A DNA stretch of 20,208 bases from JAAYGD01 sp964428195. Its GTDB lineage: Bacteria; Bacillota_I; Bacilli_A; RF39; UBA660. The stretch covers positions 1 through 20,208 of the forward strand of contig CAYRXC010000013.1 in NCBI GenBank assembly GCA_964428195.1, given 5' to 3'. The position numbers were made by a program, and so were the translations under genes. Below are positions 14,198 through 20,208 of this stretch, piece by piece (the stretch's first letter is position 1; every line of letters starts with the position of its first letter). The notes under the pieces are model-generated. The model was not told where the DNA came from, made no database searches, and was given only the letters and a program-made list of their open reading frames with translations.

Positions 14198-14575
14198 CTA
14201 TTTGTCATTCTTCTTGTTAGACGTTTTGCTAACTTTAGAATCTTTTTTTGCTATTTTTTTAGTTGTTTTTGGTTCTTCTTTTAAAGCTTTTACTGGTTCT
14301 TCTTTTTTAGGTCTTTCTATTTTTTCTCTTTGAGCTTTTCTAGAACCCTTACCAGTTTTTGAATCGACTAACATAACGTTAGAAATATGAATTGGAGCTT
14401 CAAATTCTACAATTCCACCAGTTTGATCTTTACCACTGGGTTTATTGTGTCTCTTAACTAAATTAACGCCTTCAACAATAACCTTATTATCTTTTGAAAG
14501 TATTTTAAGCTTTCCAATTTTTCCTTTGTTAGTACCAGCTATAACTACTACTTTTTCTCCTACTTTTAACTTCAT
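14198..14575 (-). CDS. rplX: 50S ribosomal protein L24, with basic C-terminal tail
   Basis: This is uL24, an early assembly initiator that binds the 5' domain of 23S rRNA. The KOW-domain part covers about 1-95: MKLKVGEKVVVIAGTNKGK, VEGVNLVKRHNKP and GGIVEFEAPIHISNVMLVD. At 125 aa it exceeds the B. subtilis protein (103 aa) by a Lys/Glu/Thr-rich low-complexity tail that ends KVSKTSNKKNDK. The tail's function is unknown; it could be a disordered rRNA-binding extension. It lies 9 nt after rplN. Confidence 0.97.
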   Translation of the reverse strand: MKLKVGEKVVVIAGTNKGKIGKLKILSKDNKVIVEGVNLVKRHNKPSGKDQTGGIVEFEAPIHISNVMLVDSKTGKGSRKAQREKIERPKKEEPVKALKEEPKTTKKIAKKDSKVSKTSNKKNDK

Positions 14576-14584
14576 ATATCCTCC

Positions 14585-14953
14585 TTATAGCACTTCAGTC
14601 GCTAGTGAAATTATCTTCATATAATCTTTTTCACGAAGTTCACGAGCAACAGGTCCCAATACACGTGTTCCAACAGGAGTTTTGTCATCTTTAATTATTA
14701 CACACGCATTATCATCGAATCTAATATACGATCCGTCTTCTCTTTTAACACTCGATCTTGTTCTAACAATTACTGCTTTTACAACTTTTTTAGCTTTTAT
14801 TGTTCCGTTAGGTGTAGCTTTTTTTACAGTTCCCACGACAACGTCCCCAATTCCGCCGGCTTTTACTCTGCTTCCTCCTAGCACTCTAATTACCATTAAT
14901 TCACGTGCACCAGAGTTATCAGCAACTTTTAAACGCGTTTGTTGTTGAATCAT
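14585..14953 (-). CDS. rplN: 50S ribosomal protein L14
   Basis: This is uL14 (122 aa), a beta-barrel on the 50S subunit interface that contributes to intersubunit bridges and the RsfS site. MIQQQTRLKVADNSGAREL at the start and GTRVLGPVARELREKDYMKI near the end are hallmark sequences. Length matches the family exactly. It opens the spc segment and follows rpsQ by 26 nt. Confidence 0.98.
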   Translation of the reverse strand: MIQQQTRLKVADNSGARELMVIRVLGGSRVKAGGIGDVVVGTVKKATPNGTIKAKKVVKAVIVRTRSSVKREDGSYIRFDDNACVIIKDDKTPVGTRVLGPVARELREKDYMKIISLATEVL

Positions 14954-14979
14954 GTCCTATTCCTCCTTTATTCTATAAA

Positions 14980-15237
14980 CTATAGAATTATTGCTTCTTT
15001 GATTATTTCTACCAAAGTAAATCTTTTAGTTTTTGATATTGGCTTTGTTTCAACAATTTTTACAACATCTCCAACTTTTGCTTTATTATTTTCATCATGA
15101 GCAGCATATTTTTTTGACTTAATTACACGCTTGCCATATAATGGATGCCTAGTATAACTTTCTACCAAAACTGTTATAGTTTTATTTGTTTTTGTACTTA
15201 CTACAGTACCAATTATTTCATGCTTTACTTTCTCCAT
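14980..15237 (-). CDS. rpsQ: 30S ribosomal protein S17
   Basis: This is uS17 (85 aa), an OB-fold primary binder of the 16S 5' domain. It shows GTVVSTKTNKTITVLVE, the YGKRVIKSKKYAAHDENN loop, and KVGDVVKIVETKPISKTKRF. Length is normal. It lies 8 nt after rpmC. Confidence 0.97.
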   Translation of the reverse strand: MEKVKHEIIGTVVSTKTNKTITVLVESYTRHPLYGKRVIKSKKYAAHDENNKAKVGDVVKIVETKPISKTKRFTLVEIIKEAIIL

Positions 15238-15245
15238 ATGCCCTC

Positions 15246-15443
15246 CTACTTTTTACCCAATTCGCGTTCGCGAAGAATTGTCTTCATTCTTGCTACTTCT
15301 TTTCTTAATTCCTTAATTCTTGAAGGTTTTTCAATATTTCCAGTAGCTTGTTCAAAACGCAAATTAAATAGTTCTTCTTTGTTTGAATCTATTTTCTTAA
15401 AAATTTCTTCATTAGTCATTTTTAATATTTCATTACTTTTCAT
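15246..15443 (-). CDS. rpmC: 50S ribosomal protein L29
   Basis: This is uL29 (65 aa), two long helices at the peptide tunnel exit where SRP and trigger factor dock with L23. MKSNEILKMTNEEIF aligns residue for residue with the usual MKANEIRDLTTAEI start, and KEELFNLRFEQATGN is conserved. The frame is open nine codons earlier, but the family start and the GGTGA at 5 nt decide for this ATG. It overlaps the end of rplP by 11 nt, so it is probably translationally coupled. Confidence 0.95.
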   Translation of the reverse strand: MKSNEILKMTNEEIFKKIDSNKEELFNLRFEQATGNIEKPSRIKELRKEVARMKTILRERELGKK

Positions 15444-15864
15444 TCTTGTCACCGCTTTCTTTCTTGACAAACTTACATTTTATAGGAAGTTTGTGCATTG
15501 CAAGACGCATAGCTTCTTTTGCAATATCTTCTGTTACTTCGGAAACTTCAAACATGATTTTTCCTTTTTTTACAACAGCAACCCAAGCTTCAGGAGACCC
15601 TTTTCCTTTTCCTTGACGGGTTTCTAAAGGTTTTTTTGTTAATGATAGATGTGGGAATATATTAGCAAATACTTTTCCTCCACGTTTCATATAACGAGTC
15701 ATTGCAACTCTTGCTGCTTCGATTTGTTGTTGTGTAATCCAAGCTCCTTCTAAAGCTTGTAATCCATATTCTCCTAAATTTAACTCAGTATTACCTTTTG
15801 CTTTGCCATCATAAGACAAACGATGTGGTCTACGATATTTAGTTCTTTTTGGTATCAACGCCAT
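15433..15864 (-). CDS. rplP: 50S ribosomal protein L16
   Basis: This is uL16 (143 aa), which organises the A-site tRNA elbow region of the 50S. MALIPKRTKYRRPHR is the family start, followed by LGEYGLQALEGAWITQQQIEAAR-type sequence, then GGKVFANIFPH and GKGKGSPEAWVAVVKKGKI. Two earlier in-frame ATG codons exist (15906 and 15870), but GGGAGGT is 7 nt from this one. It overlaps the end of rpsC by 26 nt and the start of rpmC by 11 nt. The short tail after KCKFVKK (ESGDKNEK) is where rpmC begins. Confidence 0.95.
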   Translation of the reverse strand: MALIPKRTKYRRPHRLSYDGKAKGNTELNLGEYGLQALEGAWITQQQIEAARVAMTRYMKRGGKVFANIFPHLSLTKKPLETRQGKGKGSPEAWVAVVKKGKIMFEVSEVTEDIAKEAMRLAMHKLPIKCKFVKKESGDKNEK

Positions 15865-16519
15865 CTTCATTACCTCCCTTGTTTTTCTTTGTAGGAAGTA
15901 TTTCACCTTTGTATATCCAAACTTTTACTCCAATTTTTCCAAATGTGGTGCTTGCTTCACTAACAGCATAATCTATATCTGCTCTTATTGTATGTAATGG
16001 AGTTGTTCCTTCTGAATATCCTTCAGTACGAGCCATTTCAGCTCCGCCCAATCTTCCAGATACTTTTGTTTTAATTCCTAGAGCGCCAGCCTTCATCGTA
16101 TTTCTTATTGCTCTTTTTTGTGCAACACGGAAGGATGCTCTATTTTCTATTTGATTAGCAATACTTTCTGCTACAATTTTTGCATGTAAATCAGGATTTT
16201 TTACTTCCACTATAGAGATTTGAACGTTTTCATCAACTAATTTTGATAAATCTTTTTTTAGTTTTTCAATTTCTTCACCACCATGGCCAATTATTACTCC
16301 TGGTTTTGCAGTATAAATTGAAACTTCTGTATTTTTTTTATTTCTTTCAATAACTACGTTTGATATAGATGAATTTTTTAATTTGTTGTCTAAAAACTTA
16401 CGAATCTTGCTATCGTTTTCTAAATATTTTTTAAAATCTTTGTTTGATGCATACCATTTTGCATTCCAGTCTTTATTTATTCCAATTCTAAATGCAATTG
16501 GACTTACCTTTTGTCCCAC
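15839..16519 (-). CDS. rpsC: 30S ribosomal protein S3
   Basis: This is uS3 (226 aa) of the 30S head, lining the mRNA entry tunnel and part of the ribosomal helicase. It starts MGQKVSPIAFRIGINKDW, has the KH-domain GKPGVIIGHGGEEIE-type loop (here AKPGVIIGHGGEEIE), QKRAIRNTMKAGALGIKTKVSGRLGGAEMAR, and GVKVWIYKGEILP near the end. The C-terminal tail is Lys/Asn-rich. It lies 11 nt after rplV and overlaps rplP by 26 nt. Confidence 0.98.
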   Translation of the reverse strand: MGQKVSPIAFRIGINKDWNAKWYASNKDFKKYLENDSKIRKFLDNKLKNSSISNVVIERNKKNTEVSIYTAKPGVIIGHGGEEIEKLKKDLSKLVDENVQISIVEVKNPDLHAKIVAESIANQIENRASFRVAQKRAIRNTMKAGALGIKTKVSGRLGGAEMARTEGYSEGTTPLHTIRADIDYAVSEASTTFGKIGVKVWIYKGEILPTKKNKGGNEDGVDTKKN

Positions 16520-16530
16520 GTTATACCTCC

Positions 16531-16866
16531 TTAGTCTCTCTCTGAAACCATAATTGTCAAGTGACTAGTTCTATGATCATTTCTTCCGATATGACCTCTT
16601 GAATCGAACATTCCTCTTTTCAATACGGCTCCTTCATCAACATATGCTTTTGAAACATATAATTTTGATTCATTTAATTTGTGATTATTTAGTGCATTTG
16701 CTTTTGCTGAATCTAATACTTTTTTAATAAGTCTAGAAGCCTTATTGTTAGTATTGATTAATATTGCATGAGCATTTGTTACATCTTTACCACGAATCAA
16801 ATCCATAACTAAACGAGCTTTATCCGCAGAAATTCTTATATCTTTTGCAACTGCTTTAACTTCCAT
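16531..16866 (-). CDS. rplV: 50S ribosomal protein L22, unusual hairpin tip
   Basis: This is uL22 (111 aa). Its long beta hairpin lines the peptide exit tunnel at the constriction opposite L4, a macrolide-resistance locus. The body is ordinary: IRISADKARLVMDLIRGKDV near the start and RTSHLTIMVSE at the end. The hairpin (about 78-99) keeps DEG and L82-K83-R84 but then reads GMFDSRGHIGRNDHR, where most bacteria have MPRAxGRAxxIxKR-like sequence. Asp88 and His92 replace the usual arginines. It has the same length as the E. coli hairpin, so it aligns without gaps. It lies 11 nt before rpsC and 23 nt after rpsS. Confidence 0.97.
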   Translation of the reverse strand: MEVKAVAKDIRISADKARLVMDLIRGKDVTNAHAILINTNNKASRLIKKVLDSAKANALNNHKLNESKLYVSKAYVDEGAVLKRGMFDSRGHIGRNDHRTSHLTIMVSERD

Positions 16867-16889
16867 ATTTAGTTCCCTCCCTTTAAGAA

Positions 16890-17165
16890 TTAAGCATCTT
16901 GTTTCTTTTCGCCAGTATGACCATTAAACTTACGAGTTAAAGAAAACTCTCCTAGTTTATGTCCTACCATATCTTCAGTTACATATACTGGGATAAATTC
17001 TTTCCCATTATGAACCGCGAAAGTGTGCCCTACAAATTCAGGATAAATCGTAGAACGACGAGACCAAGTTTTCAACACTTCTTTTTTTTCCGCAGTATTC
17101 AAATTGATTACTCTTTTCATCAATCTTTCAAATACATAGGGTTTCTTTTTTAAACTTCTTGCCAT
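16890..17165 (-). CDS. rpsS: 30S ribosomal protein S19
   Basis: This is uS19 (91 aa), which binds 16S rRNA in the 30S head with S13. MARSLKKKPYVFERLMKRV, VLKTWSRRSTIYPEFVGHTFAVHNG-type sequence, HKLGEFSLTRKFNGH and a short C-terminal tail are conserved. It lies 16 nt after rplB. Length is typical. Confidence 0.98.
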   Translation of the reverse strand: MARSLKKKPYVFERLMKRVINLNTAEKKEVLKTWSRRSTIYPEFVGHTFAVHNGKEFIPVYVTEDMVGHKLGEFSLTRKFNGHTGEKKQDA

Positions 17166-17181
17166 TATTATCTATCCTTTC

Positions 17182-18012
17182 TTATTTACCACGACGTTTT
17201 ACAATAAACTTACTAGAATTTTTCTTGTTTTTACGTGTCTTGTATCCTAATGCTGGTTTTCCCCAAGGAGTCATTGGTCCGCTTCTTCCAACTGGAGATT
17301 TACCTTCTCCACCACCATGTGGGTGATCGTTTGGATTCATTACAGAACCACGTACGGTTGGTCTTATTCCCATGTGACGTTTACGTCCAGCTTTTCCTAA
17401 TTTCAATAATTCTCTATCAAGATTTCCAACAACACCTACCGTTGCTCTACATGAACTCAATATTTTTCTTGTTTCGCCGCTCTTCAATCTAACTAGCACA
17501 TACTTTCCTTCTCTTCCAAGAATTTGAGCACTTGAACCGGCGCTTCTTGCTAATTGTCCACCCTTTAAAGGCTTCAATTCGATATTATGTATATATGTAC
17601 CTACCGCAATATTACCTATAGGTAAAGAGTTTCCAGTTTTTATATCTGCATTTTCAGAACTAATAATTTTATCTCCAACTTTTAAATCAAGAGGGGCAAT
17701 TATATATCTCTTTTCTCCATCAGGATATGTTATCAATGCTATATTGCATGTTCTGTTTGGATCATATTCAATAGCAGTTACGGTTCCTTCAATATCAAAT
17801 TTATTTCTTTTAAAATCGATTATACGATATCTTCTCTTAGCACCACCACCACGATGTCTTACAGTTATTTTTCCTTGATTATTTCTTCCGCTTTTTTTAA
17901 CCAATTTAACAGTCAGTTTTTTTTCTGGTGATTTTTTGGTTAATTCGTTATTGACCAAGGTATTCATATTTCTGCTTGCATTAGTAAGCGGTCTATATGT
18001 TTTTATCGGCAT
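17182..18012 (-). CDS. rplB: 50S ribosomal protein L2
   Basis: This is uL2 (276 aa), one of the most conserved ribosomal proteins, needed for subunit association and the peptidyl-transferase region. It begins MPIKTYRPLTNASRNM, has GRNNQGKITVRHRGGGAKRRYR, the central SH3/OB parts, and NPNDHPHGGGEGKSPVGRS carrying the conserved histidine near the active site. Tryptophan in TPWGKP is encoded by TGG. It lies 15 nt after rplW. Confidence 0.98.
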   Translation of the reverse strand: MPIKTYRPLTNASRNMNTLVNNELTKKSPEKKLTVKLVKKSGRNNQGKITVRHRGGGAKRRYRIIDFKRNKFDIEGTVTAIEYDPNRTCNIALITYPDGEKRYIIAPLDLKVGDKIISSENADIKTGNSLPIGNIAVGTYIHNIELKPLKGGQLARSAGSSAQILGREGKYVLVRLKSGETRKILSSCRATVGVVGNLDRELLKLGKAGRKRHMGIRPTVRGSVMNPNDHPHGGGEGKSPVGRSGPMTPWGKPALGYKTRKNKKNSSKFIVKRRGK

Positions 18013-18027
18013 GTCAATATCCTCCTT

Positions 18028-18306
18028 TTATAAATCTATCTTGTTATTTGGAGCTAAAGTTATTACAGCTTTCTTATACTTTTTTGTTAAACCGGTGTAA
18101 CGTCCAACTCTTTTTTTCTTTGGACCAACAGTTATAGTGTTTACCTTTTCAACTTTAACTTTAAATATTTTTTCTACTGCTTCTTTTATTTGACTCTTAT
18201 TTGTTTTTGAATCAACTTCAAAAACATATTTTCTTTCATTACTTGCAATAGATGCACTTTTTTCAGTAATTATTGGTGCTTTAATTAAATCTCTTAATTC
18301 TGACAT
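18028..18306 (-). CDS. rplW: 50S ribosomal protein L23
   Basis: This is uL23 (92 aa), the main docking protein at the tunnel exit for trigger factor and SRP. It shows LIKAPIITEKSASIA, KYVFEVDSKTNKSQIKEAVEKIF and KKKRVGRYTGLTKKYKKAVITL, all typical. Only 1 nt separates its start from the rplD stop. Confidence 0.98.
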   Translation of the reverse strand: MSELRDLIKAPIITEKSASIASNERKYVFEVDSKTNKSQIKEAVEKIFKVKVEKVNTITVGPKKKRVGRYTGLTKKYKKAVITLAPNNKIDL

Positions 18307-18307
18307 A

Positions 18308-18934
18308 TTATATTAGCACCTCCTCAATATTTTTAATGGATTCCTCTGAAATCACTAGTTTGTCATAACTTGCTAAATCTAATGCATTAATCTCGTTAGG
18401 ATTAATTATCTTAACGCCATTAATATTACGCGAAGATAATAACATTTCTTCTGTCAAATCATTTGTAACAAATAGTGATGAAGTATCTATCTTCAAATTT
18501 TTCATAATTTCAATAAAATCTTTTGTTTTATTTGTTTTTATATCTAAATTATCTAAAACCATCAAATTATTGTCAGATACTTTGTAAGAAAGCAAAGATC
18601 TTATTGCTAACTTTCTTTCTTTTTTGTTTTGTTTCTTTAAATAATTAACTTCTGTTGATGGTCCAAAGACAATTCCTCCGCCTCTCCATTGTGGGCTTCT
18701 AATAGAACCTTGTCTAGCATTTCCTGTACCTTTTTGTTTCCAAGGTTTTCTTCCACCTCCTCTAACTTCAGCTCTTGTTTTAGTACTATGTGTACCTTGT
18801 CTTTGTGAAGCTTTAGCTAATACTATGGCATCATAAATAACAGTATCATTTGGTTCTATATTCCATACTTTTTCTTCTAAGTTAATATCTTTTATTTTTT
18901 CGCCTTTTATATTTAAAAGTGCTATTTTAGACAT
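18308..18934 (-). CDS. rplD: 50S ribosomal protein L4
   Basis: This is uL4 (208 aa). Its extended loop forms the tunnel constriction opposite L22, and in gamma-proteobacteria it represses the S10 operon. The loop reads GGGRKPWKQKGTGNARQGS and then RSPQWRGGG. The KGTGRAR element common in bacteria is KGTGNAR here. The frame is open six codons upstream, but those codons (MMGGGS) are the GGAGGAGG ribosome site itself, so this ATG is the start. L4-based autoregulation in this lineage is not established. Confidence 0.97.
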   Translation of the reverse strand: MSKIALLNIKGEKIKDINLEEKVWNIEPNDTVIYDAIVLAKASQRQGTHSTKTRAEVRGGGRKPWKQKGTGNARQGSIRSPQWRGGGIVFGPSTEVNYLKKQNKKERKLAIRSLLSYKVSDNNLMVLDNLDIKTNKTKDFIEIMKNLKIDTSSLFVTNDLTEEMLLSSRNINGVKIINPNEINALDLASYDKLVISEESIKNIEEVLI

Positions 18935-18965
18935 ACTTCCTCCTCCCATCACAACAACAAAAACT

Positions 18966-19727
18966 CTATTCGTTTCCTTGTGATGCTTCTTCGATTACTT
19001 CAGCACTTTCTTGAGATGATTCCTCTTGCTTTTCAGTGCTAATTTCTAACAATTCTTCATTATTATATTTTAATAATTCTAGTACTTCTCTTTTTTCTTC
19101 AGGATTTTTTACAGATGTTCTAATAACAATTAATGATTTTTTTGGTCCAGGAACATTTCCCTTTACTAAAATCAAATTGTTATTCAAATCTATTTCAACA
19201 ATTTCTAAATTTTGAATAGTAACTGTTTCAAATCCCATATGTCCAGGTAATTTCTTACCCTTAAGAACGTGCATTGGTCTTCTTGATCCCAATGAACCAA
19301 CACCTCTATGATATTGAGAACCATGTCCCATTGGGCCACGAGTTTGATTATAACGTTTAATAACGCCTTGAAATCCTTTTCCTTTGCTTGTTCCAGTAAC
19401 ATCTACCACTTCTCCAGCTTCGAATAAATCGGCTTTCAATTCTTGTCCTATTTGGTAGTTTGCTACATCTACTCCCCTAATTTCTTTTAAGAAGCGCTTA
19501 GGTGTAGCATTTGCTTTTTTAGCATGGCCAATTTCAGCTTTGTTACTTAACTTTTCTCTTTTATTTTGAAAACCTAATTGAATTGCATCATAACCATCAT
19601 TGTTAGTATTTTTAACTTGCATAACAACATTAGGTTCTATGCTTATCACAGTAACAGGAACTAAAACGCCATCTTTAGTAAATACTTGAGTCATTCCTTC
19701 TTTGCGACCTAAGATTCCTTTTTTCAT
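18966..19727 (-). CDS. rplC: 50S ribosomal protein L3, with acidic C-terminal tail
   Basis: This is uL3, an early 50S assembly protein whose central extension reaches toward the peptidyl-transferase centre. It shows MKKGILGRKEGMTQVF, DVTGTSKGKGFQGVIKRYN, GPMGHGSQYHRGVGSLG (including the glutamine that is methylated in E. coli), and the globular end GNVPGPKKSLIVIR. At 253 aa it is about 40 aa longer than the usual 209, because of a Glu/Ser/Gln-rich tail after about residue 211. The tail is acidic, unusual for an rRNA-binding protein. It lies 8 nt after rpsJ. Confidence 0.97.
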   Translation of the reverse strand: MKKGILGRKEGMTQVFTKDGVLVPVTVISIEPNVVMQVKNTNNDGYDAIQLGFQNKREKLSNKAEIGHAKKANATPKRFLKEIRGVDVANYQIGQELKADLFEAGEVVDVTGTSKGKGFQGVIKRYNQTRGPMGHGSQYHRGVGSLGSRRPMHVLKGKKLPGHMGFETVTIQNLEIVEIDLNNNLILVKGNVPGPKKSLIVIRTSVKNPEEKREVLELLKYNNEELLEISTEKQEESSQESAEVIEEASQGNE

Positions 19728-19735
19728 ATATCCTC

Positions 19736-20038
19736 CTATTTTATTTCTATGTCAACGCCACTAGGTAAGTCTAATCTTGTCAAAGTCTCGACAGTTTCCT
19801 TACTAGGATTGTTGATGTCTATTAATCTTTTATGTGTACGCATTTCAAATTGTTCACGAGAATCTTTATACTTGTGAACTGCTCTCAATATCGTATACTT
19901 TTGAATTTCTGTTGGTAGTGGAATTGGTCCACTTATTTCTCCGCCAGTTCTTCTTACGGCTTCAACTATTCTTCCTGCTGCTTGATCTAATACTCTGTGA
20001 TCGTAAGCCTTAAGTTTAATTCTAATTCGATTTGCCAT
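19736..20038 (-). CDS. rpsJ: 30S ribosomal protein S10 (NusE)
   Basis: This is uS10 (100 aa) of the 30S head. It is also NusE, which pairs with NusB on boxA to antiterminate rRNA transcription, a link to the boxA at 124-138. It begins MANRIRIKLKAYDHRVLDQ, contains GPIPLPTEIQKYTILRA, and ends LPSGVDIEIK. GGGAGG precedes the ATG by 6 nt. It is the first gene of the superoperon and follows the leader at 20039-20156. Confidence 0.98.
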   Translation of the reverse strand: MANRIRIKLKAYDHRVLDQAAGRIVEAVRRTGGEISGPIPLPTEIQKYTILRAVHKYKDSREQFEMRTHKRLIDINNPSKETVETLTRLDLPSGVDIEIK

Positions 20039-20156
20039 CTAATCCTCCCTTCGCTTATATCAATTGTATAAACTTGCTCCGCGTAAATAACCCAATAATC
20101 ACCAACAACTTTACCTGGTGTATCGGCAACCTTACACATCTAAGCCACAACTTGCT
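20039..20156 (-). ncRNA. candidate structured leader of the S10 superoperon
   Basis: This is about 117 nt of untranslated RNA between the predicted start site and rpsJ, visibly richer in G and C than the other intergenic regions. Two short helices compete: GUGUA (20133-20137) with UACAC (20118-20122), and CACCA (20116-20120) with UGGUG (20100-20104); both need 20118-20120. A closing helix GCUUA/UAAGC (20141-20145 with 20053-20057) could end next to the ribosome site GGGAGG. The octamer AGCAAGTT occurs at both ends (20149-20156 and 20071-20078). No ORF or T-tract is seen. Ribosomal-protein autoregulation is the natural hypothesis; I did not match it to a named leader family. Confidence 0.45.
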
Positions 20157-20161
20157 AAATA

Positions 20162-20190
20162 AGTATATCAAAAGAAAAAAATAAATGCAA
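20162..20190 (-). promoter_or_regulatory. promoter of the S10-spc-alpha superoperon
   Basis: There is a -10 TATACT (20162-20167) with extended TGA (20168-20170), a 17-nt spacer and a weak -35 TTGCAT (20185-20190, 3 of 6). The predicted start is around 20155-20156. The -35 box lies in the 3' arm of the upstream gene's terminator hairpin. Confidence 0.65.
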
Positions 20191-20208
20191 TACCCAAATT
20201 GCATTTAT
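20175..20208 (-). terminator. rho-independent terminator of an off-window upstream gene
   Basis: A perfect 11-bp stem ATAAATGCAAT/ATTGCATTTAT (20198-20208 with 20181-20191) and a 6-nt loop are followed by six or more T residues on the minus strand (20180-20175). The orientation shows it ends a gene beyond the right edge, commonly tuf or fusA at this locus, though that gene is not visible. Confidence 0.9.

Noticed and set aside
15145..15627. A 160-codon open frame on the plus strand
   Set aside because: It lies antisense to rpsQ, rpmC and rplP, which are unmistakable, and its product is a Phe/Ser/Cys-rich sequence typical of antisense reading in AT-rich DNA. Other plus-strand open frames (for example 7179-7400, 7895-8155, 9911-10210, 17235-17492) were rejected for the same reason.
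18934..18952. Longer start for rplD (and similarly for rpsN, rpmC, rplP)
   Set aside because: The extra upstream codons are the ribosome-binding site or lie in the preceding gene, and the family N-termini begin at the internal ATG codons.
19205..19402. A 65-codon frame on the minus strand inside rplC
   Set aside because: It is a frame-shifted reading of the conserved L3 core with no recognisable product or ribosome site.
1..20208. CRISPR array, tRNA genes, insertion sequences or prophage genes
   Set aside because: No spaced repeats, cloverleaf-like segments, transposase or phage motifs were found; nearly all sequence is accounted for by core genes.

Overview
The window is a very AT-rich stretch of a low-GC Gram-positive (Bacillota) chromosome, and every gene I can support lies on the minus strand. 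The 5' end of a 16S rRNA gene at the left edge and the protein sequences point to the Bacilli/Mollicutes side of the phylum, perhaps an uncultured gut lineage; that placement is inference. The standard bacterial code applies: map and adk end on TGA, and conserved tryptophans are encoded by TGG.

Read in the direction of transcription (right to left), the window opens with a terminator from an off-window gene (20175-20208). The -35 box of the next promoter lies inside that terminator hairpin. A leader of about 117 nt follows, then the fused S10-spc-alpha superoperon: rpsJ, rplC, rplD, rplW, rplB, rpsS, rplV, rpsC, rplP, rpmC, rpsQ, rplN, rplX, rplE, rpsN, rpsH, rplF, rplR, rpsE, rplO, secY, adk, map, infA, rpmJ, rpsM, rpsK, rpoA and rplQ. 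Spacing is tight, with several overlaps. rpmD (L30), normally between rpsE and rplO, is missing. rpmJ (37 aa) is present but easily overlooked.

After a modest terminator at the rplQ stop codon come a short-chain dehydrogenase and then ecfA1-ecfA2-ecfT, the ATPase and transmembrane parts of an energy-coupling factor vitamin transporter. A small membrane-anchored protein with a thioredoxin-like, cysteine-free domain ends this group, followed by a strong terminator (2217-2251). Two single-gene units follow: an S41 carboxyl-terminal processing protease, and an Ntdp/DUF402 nucleotide phosphatase. Last is a well-formed rRNA promoter (A-tract UP region, TTGACA-17-TATATT, extended -10, boxA) reading into 16S rRNA.

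Most of the window is ordinary core machinery. The observation most worth a second look is the ECF ATPase pair. EcfA1 has lost the usual Q-loop Gln, catalytic Glu, D-loop Asp and H-loop His, and EcfA2 has an altered signature motif (LSSGE). All of these changes fall in the same composite nucleotide site, which predicts an asymmetric, one-site ATPase. Other points are a structured-looking S10 leader with competing helices, an unusual L22 hairpin tip, an N-terminal extension on RpoA, a non-ATG start for infA, and the redox-dead thioredoxin-like protein. I saw no mobile element, CRISPR array, tRNA or phage gene. No gap between genes exceeds 300 bases.
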